Positions 12,701 to 24,831 of a stretch of DNA of 64,000 bases are shown piece by piece. The notes beneath the pieces are model-generated. The model saw only the letters and a program-made list of their open reading frames with translations, was not told the origin of the DNA and made no database searches. The position numbers and the translations under genes were made by a program. Origin of the DNA: Pelodera strongyloides (lineage: Eukaryota; Nematoda; Chromadorea; Rhabditida; Rhabditidae); assembly GCA_036852015.1 (NCBI GenBank), contig JAANDG010000073.1, forward strand, positions 1 through 64,000. Direction: 5' to 3'. The first letter of the stretch is position 1. Every line of letters begins with the position of its first letter.

Positions 12701-13641
12701 ACAGCCCCTTTTGAATGATTTTGAACGAAAATAATCATGTTGGACACAATTTCCCTATAGAAATATAATAAGTTAAAAAAAAATGGAACTGCAAAAAAAA
12801 GTTGCTGAAGGGGATAGAACCCTGGCCGCAATAACCGCAAGCTGGAGAGCTATCCACTACACCACAATACCGATGATTTAATTTGTCAAGAAAAGACGCC
12901 AATTGCAACAAAATTGCCACAACGCTATAACTTCGGGGCTCATATTCTGAATTCCAGAAGTCCATAGAGATTTCGGAACATATATTCAAATACCCTTTGC
13001 CATGCTTTATTTACCCATAATAGGCTCATTTCCAGGTAGGATCTTTTAACGCTGCGCGCTCCTTGTGAGGTGTTTATATGTTTTAGTGTTAGTGTTGTGT
13101 ACTGTAAGCGAAGTGCAAGATTCGCGTATAGGTATGAGGAATTACGTTGTGTGTTTCTACGGCTTACATACTTGCAATTTTAGTTGAACAAAGTTTGTGA
13201 AGGATACACGGCAATATTGGGTACGGAGGACTTACTTATGAAATGTATTACGAGAGCGGTTAGTTTTTTTTCCCTGTAGTTTCTTGCTCAGTGAGCTTTC
13301 GGTGTCTAAGCGAAGTGTGTATGTATGTGTGTTATGTGGATGTGTGTAAGGGTAAAGTAATGAAAAAAGAGTGTTGGAGCAGTCGATGTTCGGTCCTTTC
13401 TTGATGTCGAGTTGCCTTCTTTCTTTAGCACTCCTGTTAGATTAATGTGCGTAAGCACTTTTATTCAAGTTCATTTCTCTTGGCTTGGCTTGCAGTTTTT
13501 CTGTATATGGCCAAAAGTAGAATGAAATAATAATAAGTCATTTGCCAATAATAGTTATATAATAATAATTTGCTATTAGTATTTCAGGACGGCGATCGGT
13601 TGGTTCTCACGGATGGACCATGTATTTGGAACTGGGGATGA
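6739..13641 (+). CDS. F-box domain protein (14 exons)
   Basis: Likely a substrate-recognition subunit of an SCF ubiquitin ligase, inferred from the F-box alone. Exon 8271-8465 encodes RLPLELWTYVFDHLDFASVN followed by SCIEADGRFIYA, the classic F-box pattern LPxELWxxVFxxLDFxSVNxCxxAxxRF. Exons in phase: 6739-6816, 6933-7113, 7285-7487, 8271-8465, 8699-8784, 9073-9148, 9503-9583, 9975-10038, 10344-10426, 10820-10909, 11113-11181, 11601-11672, 13184-13258 and 13588-13641 (stop TGA). They sum to 1,407 nt, 468 aa. The N-terminus is Ser/Thr-rich with a basic patch (PVKRKRK). The region after the F-box alternates short hydrophobic strands and charged loops (LRPFKQLREFEF, EVLSVSARSLSV), resembling the repeat-like C-terminal half of nematode F-box proteins, but no named substrate domain is recognised. 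The ATG directly follows TTGTCTAG, a possible spliced-leader site. The first two exons are less certain than the rest. Confidence 0.72.
11242..11411. mobile_element. MITE, AGCGAAATACC family, in an F-box gene intron
   Basis: Ends TTAAAGCGAAATACCGACCG and CGGCCGGTATTTCGCTTTAG, about 170 bp, adjoining TTAA on the left and TTAG on the right. The interior carries TTATGTTCATTTGCATAGGC and AAGAATGCTGGTGTACTCGA, shared with copies at 35.8, 44.3, 57.1 and 62.7 kb. Confidence 0.85.
12062..12130 (+). pseudogene. tRNA-like module in the left arm of the foldback element
   Basis: It has an A-box match TGGTGTAGTGG (12069-12079) and a B-box-like GGTTCTATCCC (12112-12122) at tRNA spacing. The middle can be read as a 7-nt loop TTGCGGT (anticodon GCG). 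Acceptor and anticodon stems pair poorly, so it is a tRNA-derived relic or RNA polymerase III promoter, not a working tRNA. Confidence 0.5.
12803..12871 (-). pseudogene. tRNA-like module in the right arm of the foldback element
   Basis: Mirror copy of the module at 12062-12130, on the opposite strand, with the same A-box and B-box sequences and one visible difference (GCGGCC for GCGACC). Confidence 0.5.
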
Positions 13642-14670
13642 ATAACATTTTTGTGATCTTGTTTTTATCTTAATTTTCATACTATCTTTGTACTATTCTT
13701 ATATTATTATTATACATCGCTTACAGTATAACTGTGTACTTCTGCGGGTCATGTTTGTGCTCTTTTATTTGGGTTACGTGGCTGAGAGCTTTTTTGCTGT
13801 TTTAAATAATTATTATTGCTCATTGGTAGTTATTGCCAACATTGAATGAACCTTGAGTACTTGTTATTTTGTGTGATATTTGAGCGTAAGCACTAGGTGC
13901 TCATGTCATTCCTGTGATATTGATTTAGTGTAGATATAAGCGTGCTTTTGATTAGTGTGCAGATTAGTGTATATTTTAGCGTCGGTCTTCTTTTTTTGGT
14001 GGAATGTATGATGCTATATATATTATCTGTTATAAATGATACAGTCTACTCGTGTTTTCTTTGAGTTTCGTGTTTTGGATCAGCATTGGTACCGTTGACA
14101 TACTTATGTGAAGCAGATTGTTCGAATGTGAGTTTTACTTTTAGCACGGTATTAATTTCACAGAGTTTACATATACTACATTCGCACCTCCAATAACGGT
14201 ATTTGTACATTATGTGGTGTTTGGGAGACAACTACTGTGCGTATGACAGTAGAGGATATACTATTTTTTATTGCAGTTTGTTACTGTGGAAAGGTTACTG
14301 TATCACTACGTATCAAGGAAATCTAGAGGATGAAGTAAGGACTTACATTTGTTTATACTGTATCAGAGTGTTAGTTTTTGTACGGTTCATTGCTAGATAT
14401 TAAGATATTTCTTGTAATGTAAGGTTTGTGCGGATGTGCATTGGGACAGAGCTTTAAAATTGGTCGCACTTGTTTATAATGGCAGTCTAGATTTTTGCTA
14501 TTGCAACGTTCGAGGGTTCGAGTTAGATCATTGGGCGTTTATGTCAATTTTCATTTGTAAATCCTTGATTCATTTGTTTAAAACTCTTGTTTACTGACAC
14601 TTGTTCGTAAGCCGGAGTACCGAAGGTAGATATCTTCGGTGGAAACTAATTAAATGCATTTTGCTTTCAG

Positions 14671-17600
14671 AGTTGTCGCCTGTCACGGTGGCGTTGGATT
14701 TACGGCAAATTTGGAGAATCTTTGCGCTGAAGCACTTCGTGAAGCAGGCACAGCGATGGGGGCCATGCAGGTGGAGTTTATGGAATTATCTTGCCTAGGG
14801 TCTTTGGTTTGGTACTTTTTGTGAGTATACTAATGGTTGTGATATCCGGTTTAATACTTCACCTTCACACGGTGATATGCTCGTTTTTAATGTACCTGTA
14901 CAGTACCTCCATGTTACACACGCATACTGCTACGGAAGGCTCGATACAGTAGCTCATTCGTGATTTGCATTGTAGAGTAATTCTGATTGTTATAGTTCTT
15001 GGAAGGGCATCCGGCGTTCAATTGTGGCTTCGGATCCAACCTTACTATAGATGGGACCGTGGAATGCGAAGCGGGGTGAGCAATTATCGGGGAGTAGTAT
15101 AGGGCGCATTCGAGATGGACATTTCCGGAAAAGAAAAAGAAAACTTTTGGTTCGAGATGGATTTCACCAGAAAAGGATGCAATGGCCACGCATACACGTG
15201 CAAATGATCGATTGATTTTAGTTTCAATTACGGTACATTTGCATTTTCGACAATTATTTTGCATGTATTATTTTTTTCTCGGTGTCCATCTCGAACCACT
15301 TTTTTCTTTTCTTTTCCGGAAAATGTCCATCTCGAATGCGCCCATAATGTCGGGGAGTTGATCTGGGTGGTCTGGGTACTGTAACTCCGCGTTTCTGCAT
15401 CCAGCGTGAGATAACTTCGTTCTCTCGGCAGGTCAGGGTTCGCTTGTTTGTTATCCTAGATTCTGAGTTTCTAGTGTATGCAGGATCCGCCAAAGCCTTG
15501 ATTGTATACGACTTACCATTATGTATATCGGCAAAAGTAGAATGACTGTAATTTCAGCTACATGGATGGCGATTCAAGCTTTGGCGGTGTGGCGGGTGCG
15601 ACTAGACTGATGCATCCTTCTATATTTGGTACTTTTACGGTAGTTCTACTTTCTACCTATGTTTCCTTTGTCATGGTTTAGAGTACTGAAGCTCAAGTTT
15701 GTAGCAGGAGCTGGAGTAAGTGGAGTTGACATAACGGTATTGTTTGTGCGATGGTTAAAGGGACGCGGTCACCGTTTTGGCCCTTATTTATACTTTGTGT
15801 TTTTATTATCTTCTTAATTTATAACGCGTAGTGTTGGGAAAATGTTTTTCAAGAAATGCGGCAACATCGAGTATGACGAAAAATTTTGCCCTTAAACCAG
15901 TACGCACCGTAACCCTAGTAATTGTCCAGCACATGGCCGTGCTGATAGTGACTCGACGAACGTTATTCCACTAATTAATCGGTCGAATACCTCGCGGGCA
16001 TTATAACATTTGGTTTTCTATGGCTAACTGTGGACCTTGAATCGGACGCAACGTTTTTAATCAATGAATTTCTCGCTGAAAACAGCGTTTTTCGTCGGAA
16101 TTTTTCCAACACTATGTTTTTCATACCGTGCAGTTAATAAAAACACAAAGTATTCATAAGGGTCAAAACGGTGACCGCGTCCCTTTAAGTACGTGAAGTC
16201 TTCTTAAATTGGTAGTTCCTATTCCTAGTACCAATCTTTGCAATCTACCGTTATTGTACGTTTGATGTAGCGTAGATCCGTAAATGTCAAAAACTATAAA
16301 AGGTTTGAGATTTCGTCCTGCATTCAGTACGGGATCGTGCGTTCAAACACTATTTATACAGCGAGGGAAGTGGCTCTAAAACGGTATCAAGTGCATGAAT
16401 CGCTTGTTGCTCCACTGATGCTATTTGGAGAAGGAACGACAATTTACGCTGAGAAAATTGGTAAGTGCTTAACATTGTATTGTCTCATTTTCACGTTTAC
16501 GCTCGTACTATATTTGGCCGCGTTGACCGTCTTTTTGTGCGCGGCGATGGCGCGGGGTTTCATCAGTGATGGGCTTTCTGAAGTTTGTAATTCGGGAGAT
16601 TTTTCATTTTTAGGTCTTGCCACCTGCGATCCGAAGGATTTGATTTCCGACAAAGCATTGAAAACATGGAAGCGAAATGTGGATAGACTACAAGGAGCTG
16701 AAGCTCAAGGGGCTCAATGCTTACAAGAGATGGAATCGGTCCCTGCGGAGACAGAGGATCACCAACCATCACTAGATACCGTTGGCGCGGTAGAGTTAAC
16801 GGTACGTTGTTTGATCTTATGGACCGTCTGTATGGGAGGAAACGGAAAGCTTTAAAGTTCCCGCTGTTCACCCATTCTAGTTTCCAGGATGAAAGCGAGG
16901 AACGAATCGTGGCGTGTTGCTCAAGTGGGGGAATTTCATTGAAGTTGCCTGGTCGCATGGGACATAGCGCAGTATACGGTGCCGGTGTCTTTTGTTTGAA
17001 AGGTACGGTACTTCTTCTAGTTCTAGACAGGACATTATGCATATCACACCTCACAACTACTGCCACATTATTGCACGAAGAACTATACATACAGTACTTC
17101 TTTGTACGCTTACTGTAGTGAATCTTTGTATTCTCGATAATTCAGATGAATCCTCGAGCAAAAGAGTATCGGTCTCCGTGTCCGGCCTAGGAGAAGCAAT
17201 CATCCGAACTCAGCTAGCACAGCGGGTTGCTCAAACACTTTTCGAGCTAGATAGGTATGTTTTATATCGACATTTGCTTTACCATTACTATATCGACGTG
17301 TGAGCTTTGAAGTTTCCATAGTTTTGCACGATGTTTTCCCTTTATAGCACTGACGGGAGGTGGTTCAGCCATTGAGCTCACCGGCTGGCTTTGGCTATGC
17401 TTTATATAGTATTTCCTATATTCAGTGACGCTATTCCCGCTCAAGTCATGTCTACTTGGCTCACTGAAAATTTCACGTTGAATCCACTTGTACGCGATCT
17501 ACCCAAAGATCGAGTTTTAGCCGGCGGCATTGCAATACTTCAACGCGAAGAAGACGAGGCTGAACTGATTATATTTTATGTAAGCCTCCAAATTTTGTTT

Positions 17601-17928
17601 AGTTCCTGTAATACTAAGATGAGTTTTAGTACCTTTTGTAGGTGTTCCAATAGTTACGGTAGTCTGTCTCTGAATTGCTCTGAATCTGAATGGAAACTAC
17701 TGGTTGCGGATTGATTGTAGTTCCATCTGCGCTCAAGTCTTATAATACAGTGTCGAAGAAACATCACGTTTTACTTGGCCAAATCTCTGCTTTTAGCTTT
17801 AATATGAATACTTTTAGAATACGCCGTACTTTCCCGTTGCCTATAAGAACAAAGCTGGAAAAGTAAAGACAGTCAAGTGCGAACGTCACACATCCACTTC
17901 ATTTAATGTGGTTTCAATTCGTATGTGA
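14671..17928 (+). CDS. TASP1: Taspase-1 homologue (threonine aspartase), N-terminus unresolved
   Basis: Taspase-1 is an Ntn-type threonine protease of the asparaginase-2 family; it self-cleaves before its catalytic Thr and, in animals, cuts MLL-type and TFIIA proteins after Asp. Exons in phase: 14671-14770 (VVACHGGVGFT, the family's 'HxGxG' start), 14996-15075 (FNCGFGSNLTIDGTVECEA), 15558-about 15639 (YMDGDSSFGGVAG), 16328-16460 (LVAPLMLFGEG), 16614-16801, 16888-17002, 17146-17254, 17426-17579 and 17818-17928 (stop TGA). The nucleophile motif is SLDTVGAV, Thr codon 16778-16780, followed by SSGGISLKLPGRMGHSAVYG and VSVSGLGEAIIRTQLA, which match the human beta subunit block by block. 356 codons are placed; the human protein has about 420, so at most one or two short 5' exons (upstream of 14,671, ending in phase 2) are missing. 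The right end of the third exon is a weak donor. The third intron carries a MITE. Confidence 0.92.
15105..15345. mobile_element. Foldback MITE, TAGGGCGC family, in a Taspase intron
   Basis: Ends ATAGGGCGCATTCGAGATGG and CCATCTCGAATGCGCCCATA; the inner arms also pair (TCCGGAAAAGAAAAAGAAAA against TTTTCTTTTCTTTTCCGGAA). About 240 bp, between exons 14996-15075 and 15558-15639. Confidence 0.8.
15755..16188. mobile_element. TTAA-flanked MITE, AGGGAC family, in a Taspase intron
   Basis: It begins TTAAAGGGACGCGGTCACCG and ends CGGTGACCGCGTCCCTTTAA, so both ends abut TTAA. Sub-terminal sequences GGCCCTTATTTATACTTTGT and ACAAAGTATTCATAAGGGTC also pair. It has no protein-coding capacity. Confidence 0.87.
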
Positions 17929-18643
17929 CTTATTGTTTTTTTAGTTCATTGATAATTTTCTATGTATTTACGTGTACATCAATATCATTATGGTTAGAGT
18001 ATGCTTGTTAGAAAAGTGAAGTAAGTAGATGTAAAACATGTTCTTTTGATGTACCCGATGAGATATATACAACCTTTAAACCTTAATCACTTTGCTTTAA
18101 ATGTTTTACCTTCTCGACTTCATATATACAATAGTTCATAATAATTTCGCTGTATTTGTCCATTTCGCACGTTCTTTCAATTTGCAAGTGGTATCATTAT
18201 TGCGTACAGCAACTAGTAAACTAGTTATGGAATCTTATGTCTTTTATAAACATTTCTTTATTAAGATAATAAATTATGCAAACTATAATACACTATACAA
18301 CGTCTTTAAAAACTAGTTAGGATATCAACAGTGCAAACATATTGGCTTCTTACAATTATGTGCAGATCATTCCAACAGAGATAGCGCGGGAAAAGAAAGT
18401 TCACAACCAGAATTCCCTGTGGAAAGAAAAGGGAATAAAGCATGCATCAAGAGAAATAGCTCGTTACTAATTGGGCAATACGTGTGATTTTCCAGATAGT
18501 TAAAGCAAGAAGAAAGCAGCTGGAACTCCAGAAGGGAAAGAGATAAAGACATAGTTCTACAGTAATTTTCTTACTACATGTTTATGTAAAACTCATTACA
18601 TACTCGGAATTGGACAGCTAATTGTATAGATAATTATGCAGAC

Positions 18644-21600
18644 CTAATCAGACTTGGTGGACGGCGCAGCGGTAGGTGTATTACTCGCCCGCTCGAGAAT
18701 CTTCTTCTGATCATATTCAACGACTGTCTGAGCCGCTGTTATCAAATGAACGAGAGAGATTCCGGCCTAGAACGGGATAAGTTACACTATGTATAACTAA
18801 TTACCATGCAAGTTACACTATGTATAACTAATTACCATGCAAGTTACACTATGTATAACTAATTACCATGCAAGTTACACTATGTATAACTAATTACCAT
18901 GCAAGTTACACTATGTATAACTAATTACCATGCAAGTTACACTATGTATAACTAATTACCATGCAAGTTACACTATGTATAACTAATTACCATGCAAGTT
19001 ACACTATGTATAACTAATTACCATGCAAGTTACACTATGTATAACTAATTACCATGCAAGTTACACTATGTATAACTAATTACCATGCAAGTTACACTAT
19101 GTATAACTAATTACCATGCAAGTTACACTATGTATAACTAATTACCATGCAAGTTACACTATTTATAACTAATTACCATGCAAGTTACACTATGTATAAC
19201 TAATTACCATGCAAGTTACACTATGTATAACTAATTACCATGCAAGTTACACTATGTATAACTAATTACCATGCAAGTTACACTATGTATAACTAATTAC
19301 CATGCAAGTTACACTATGTATAACTAATTACCATGCAAGTTACACTATGTATAACTAATTACCATGCAAGTTACACTATGTATAACTAATTGCCATGCAA
19401 GTTACACTATGTATAACTAATTAGCATGCAAGTTACACTATGTATAACTAATTAGCATGCTCGAGCTAACCATTCGCTTAGGGTTAGATTAACGGTGGCA
19501 CGTGCTCATCAAGAGTACAGCTGCTATGACAGCAGGGCATAAAACTCGTCGGGAAAAGCTCAAAACCACCATCCAAATATAAGTAGTGTTTCCGAAACTT
19601 GTTTCTCTTTATAATACGTTTCTGATTTTCACCCTACCTGATATTCTAATCCCGACGGTGGTATGGCTACGAGCTCAAGACCACCGTCTAATTTTATGCA
19701 ATATGCTAATTCGGATGGTGGTTTCGTCGGTCAGAGCGTCAACGAGTTTATGCCATGTATGACAGGCTGTATTTTTCACGTTAATTCTCTGAGCAAGCCT
19801 AACGACCATAAGTATGCGTTTAAAACTGCAGCTCATTAATTAAGATACTCTCACCTTTATGAATGCAATTGGGAAGGCGATCGCAGCAATCATCGACATT
19901 AAATGAACTCCGAATATTGCTGGACCGGGGAAGAAAGCACGCAGGTACATGAGCATGTAGAAAGCCTGCCAAGTAAAGGGTACCATAAGCTAATTCTGTG
20001 CACGGACAGATCACAATAAAAATATTACAGTAAAGCTATGCGTACAAGAAGTGTTACGAAGAGTGTGTCGCACTGAGTTTTGAAATTCCAATGAAATTGA
20101 AAAACAGCTAATAATCAAACAATCACGCGCAATTGCAATTGTTCCCTGTAATCTAACTGGTTTCCTTTGGAAGTACAAAACTCTCACAATTAAGAGTTAG
20201 GGTCATGGCAAACGACTGTACATACTAGAGTTTGTCCTCGCGATAAGACGATAAACGGTTTTCCGGCAAGTGTCGGCAATGGCCCGCCCCTTTCCGGAAA
20301 GACCTTTCTTATCGCGAACGGAAAGGACTCTCTTTCCGGCAAATTATCGTTTGCCGCAAACGGAAAGGGCGCTCTTTCCGGAAAATTATCGTTTATCGCG
20401 AGCAGAAAGGGCTCTCTTTCCGGCAAATTATCGTTTATCGCGAACTAAAAATCTCTCTTTCCGGCAATTTATCGTTGTCACGAACTGAACGGGCTCCCTT
20501 TCCGGCAAATTATCGTTTACCGCGAATAGAAAGGACTGTGTTTGCGGAAAATTATCGTTGTTACGAAACATGCCCAGTAGCTTGGCGGAAAATGGAAAGC
20601 TGTAAATAGCGACAATTGAGTCTTACACCCTTACCAATTTCAATGTGTAATTTATTCCTTGGAAAGAGCTTCGCGGCCTGAACAAATAGAACTACTCCAT
20701 TCATTTCTAATTCAGTACATTAGTGTGTTACGGCACATGAAGAACTTCTTTGGATTTGCCGAGGAATGAAATTAGCAACCATTTGTATTAAACAGCCTTT
20801 GTGATGTTTAATATAGTGTATTTACATTTCAGAGCACAAAGAAGCTTTGCGTTAAGGCAAGGTTACCCTTGAACATCGGAAATGTAGGCTTTGAGCCTTC
20901 TATATTTGATCAACGAAAATTGTTGAAGCTTGATTTGTAGCTCATCGAATAGAGCTCATTAAACTTACTGGTTGAAAACATTATCTTTGTTTTCCAACCG
21001 TTATTTTCGCTATTTTTGGCTAAGTGAAATATTTTTTGTGGAGCAAAGTTGACAGTAAATTTCTTCACTTGAAAGCAATGAGACAAGTTGCGAATGGTAG
21101 TTTTCAGCAGAACGAACAATGATTGTAATGAAAAGTTGAAAACTAGAAGTGTGGGTTCGCAACTTCAGACGTTATTCTCCGTTGAATTTCGTTCCCTGGA
21201 AGACGGGGGTTTGTTTTCCAACCCCATTTTTAGACGAAAAATGGGGTCTATAAAAAAACAGCTTTCTCATTTCTTACAGTACAAGAAAATGTCTTTCGAA
21301 TGAGGTATACTACATGCCAATACAAAATTTTCACCCTTCCGTCTTATTTCAGCCCCGACCCAATGAGGTATTTTTCTGTCTAATCCGCTGGAGAGCATAT
21401 ACCGTACAAGTCCCGCGCGGGTCAGGTAGTCCGTGGCGGGACGCAACATTGTGCAATTTTGCACTAATTGTGCATTATTTTTTTTATTTTTTTTCTTTAA
21501 ACTTTTTCTTCTTTAAGTTGTTTCGTTTGTTATTTTCGTTGTTTTCTTGGATAATTTGCGTTCTAGCTCCAACTTAACGTTTATACCGTCTATTCCTGAC

Positions 21601-24600
21601 TTTTTTCTTTGTAAGTGTGCCTTTTAGACGCAAGAAGTTGGTTTGGCGGGTCATTTTTTTATTAGCGTTTATAATCCATTATTCAGTGGATTTCTTTAGA
21701 TTTTCAAGGAATGAGTGGACAAAGCGAGCTTGAGTGGAACGTCGCGATAAATGGGGAGATTGGGAGACGAAAGAATTAAAGGAAGCGAACAACATGTGCG
21801 TGACTTTGAAATGGTATATTTTGCTTGTGCTTGTGGTCCACTTCTGGTGGACAGCTGAAGCTTGTGTCTCTGTTAGAAAACAGGCCGTCTAATGAATAGA
21901 CGTCTTAAAATAGGTGAGGCGGTCAAAGCGATTCAAGGGCGGCCTTGGCAAATATTCTCCTTTTTTTCAAAATTGTGCGGAATTTTGCTTTTGCATGGCA
22001 CTAGATATTCGCACGCCTAATGCGCAGCTAATGAGTTAACTACAATGGGTAAACAATTCGTACAATTTCGACACTCTATCACTAGTAAATATCAATGATC
22101 AGTGCAATTTTAGTGGAAGTTGGCGCACTGATGTTTTCCTTCTTTTCAGGGTCCGCCGAAGACGAAGTGACCGATGATCTGGTTGCCCACCCATTCAATC
22201 CAACTCATTTGGATAAGGTGACTTGTCTGTTTATCAAATATGTCTAGGAATTTTGATCACATCGTCATATGTAAGCCTGTTTTTGATTGCATACTGTACC
22301 TTTATTTCTAGTTATAATCGATTTAGTAATGATGCATTGCTGCATTAACTGTTGCTAACATATAAGCGAACAACTCGCTCTTTAGATGTGCATGACTGGT
22401 CACGGATTAGCTGAGACGGGTTACGAATACTGGGAACAAATAATGTCGCAGTGTCAGGTCAGTTCATTCATGACATGATTCATTTTTATTTGTGCCCTTG
22501 CCTGAAGTTTGTCAGTTTGTCACAGATTTTCTTATGGGTCAAATTGCCCGTTGACGGAATTGCCCGTATTTTACGTATACTATGCTATACTTTTCAGATG
22601 GGTTGCATCGGTGCTATGCACATGAGCGGGTTACCTCCCTCTCAAGCCCCACAACCAATGCAATGGATCACACTTCAATGTCGGGTCCCATGCCTCCTAC
22701 TATGAATATTGTTTCGTCTAATTTGTAGCAGCTAACGACGACCATACACGAGTAAGTGTAAGTGATGATATATTCATATTTTTATTATTGTCATGTCCAT
22801 GTTATTACTGTGAAATATTTTGTCTGTTGTCTTACATGGAAAATTTGTATGTGGAGTAGTGGACCGACTTCTACTATTTTTCAGGTTGCTGTTGTTCGAG
22901 TTCGACACGTTGCCCTCGTTTTGCCTATGGGACATCGATTTATTTGTGTACCGTGTTATGCATAATTTAATTCACATGACCATTGAACTGTAGTGTGCGA
23001 TGTGTTATGATTTGAAGCGAAGGTTAAGGCTGTTAAGTTTCTTGTTTAAGCTACACTGATAGTCCCTTTCCTCTTCCGAATTACAGATAGAAAATAAATT
23101 AGGATGTAAGGTTCCGTTTATTGCAACGTTTACGAGAAAATATCAGCCGAATTAGAGTCAAATTCTAATTTGCATAAGATTCGTTCCTTTTTTTGCGTTA
23201 CATTTGATGTTTTTGATTATCATTAATAAACCTTTGCTGTTTTATACCTGTTCGCTGTTTTATTTACATTCTACCATCGGTTTTAGTATGTTTTTTTTAC
23301 TTACGTCGAGTATTAAAACCACTGAAGACGATATGACATGGGTCATCTTGGTCACCAACACCATCAAAGCGTAAAAAGGGCGATACGTATTTAACGTTTT
23401 TATTTAGTTACGTACTGAATTTATTGAAAGCGTCACTTTTTTTATGTGAAGTGAAAAGAGGAAACGCATTTGCATGATACTTTGAATCCTGTCGCAGGGA
23501 GATTTCCATGTTGCGTTTTGCCATTTTTAAGTTGTGGTTGTTCGCCGTGAAAAAATTATCTTTTCGCGGCAAATCGTTGTTCCGGGAACTTCCGCGAAAA
23601 ATTGTCGTTTATCATCTTAGTCACCAAAACGATAAACGATTCTCGTTGTTTTCCTTGTCGCCTATATTCGCGAAACGATAAATTTGCCGTTTGTCGGCAA
23701 AAGAATATTTTGCCAAACGATAATTTACCGTTTATCGCGGAATAATTGTTTGCGACACGATAAATTTGCCGTTTGTCGGCAAAAAAATATTTTGCCAAAC
23801 GATAATTTGCCGTTTATTGCGGAATAATTGTTTGCGACACGATAAATTTGCCGTTTGTCGGCAAAAAAATATTTTGCCAAACGATAATTTGCCGTTTATC
23901 GCGGAATAAATTGTTTCCGACACGATAATTTTACCGTTTGTCGCCAACAATTTTTTTCCGATACGGCTACAAAAGCGTTTTTTTCTTATCGGAAACAAAA
24001 TTTATCGCGAAGGAAAAGCTCTACATACCTCGTTTCCAGCACACATAAATCCGAGGAACATCCTATCCGTGTAATAGAGATGGAGAAGCGGATTACTGCT
24101 CTGTTTGTGTGTATTCTGTTGGGTGATATCTGTGGCGTGGAGATGCAACCTGAACATGACGGTAATGAAATTAATTTTACAGGGAATTTTTATGTCTAGT
24201 TATCTTCGCACTCCACAAACGACTTTTTCTCAACAATGCTCCACTTCATTCCGTTCAATATGAAACACTGAGAAAACCCACAGAACTAACGATCAACAAA
24301 TATTACACGACACGTGCCCCCCCCCAATAAAATGTATAGTATATTATTATACACAATATTGTAATTGGTCGTGCATAGAGGTAATTGGCTTGGCGGCAGG
24401 ACAAATACAGACCTCCATTTCCCTTTACGCACATCACACACAAGAAATGTCCTTTAGTTTTGAGAAACCATTAGCTCTTCAGCACACACCCGCATATGGA
24501 TGGAAAATACAACTTTGTATCAACATACATACATACAAACGAAGTAACGTGTTGGTTGGTTTATTACCTAAGGGCTATCACATAACTAAGCCTAGAAGCC

Positions 24601-24799
24601 TAAGGGTTCGAATATCACAAATCTTACCAGTGACTAGCAATATCGACAACTGCGCTGAGTTGGAACCAGAAAGCCCAGTCTGGATACAGCGCACACAGAG
24701 TCATACAAATGCCCAGTAGACCACATCGATCAGTAAGTTGATCCAACATGGCACCAAAACGGGAGCCTGAATTACAATATGCACGTATTGTTATAATAA

Positions 24800-24831
<32 letters not shown>

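Larger units (their letters stand above)
11869..13066. mobile_element. 1.2-kb foldback element with about 500-bp arms
   Basis: Arms 11869-12376 and about 12556-13066 are reverse complements with few differences: the outer ends read ACAAGGAGCGCGCA and TGCGCGCTCCTTGT, and the inner ends GAACAGTGAGAAACA and TGTTTCTCACTGTTC. The spacer is about 180 bp. The reading frames here (for example near 12076-12381 and 12634-12989) are arm copies of each other and are not genes. It lies inside the F-box gene intron between exons 11601-11672 and 13184-13258. Each arm carries a tRNA-like module. Confidence 0.88.

Noticed and set aside
12076..12989. Several frames with similar translations on both strands
   Set aside because: Both are copies in the arms of one foldback element, not paralogous genes.
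14203..14403. Plus-strand frame considered as the first Taspase exon
   Set aside because: Its only good donor (GAAGTAAGG) leaves phase 0, while the next exon needs phase 2.
16563..17090. 175-codon minus-strand frame
   Set aside because: It is the complement of Taspase exons 5-6, which have clear family motifs on the plus strand.
18781..19460. CRISPR array
   Set aside because: The units are head-to-tail with no unique spacers, and the genome is eukaryotic.
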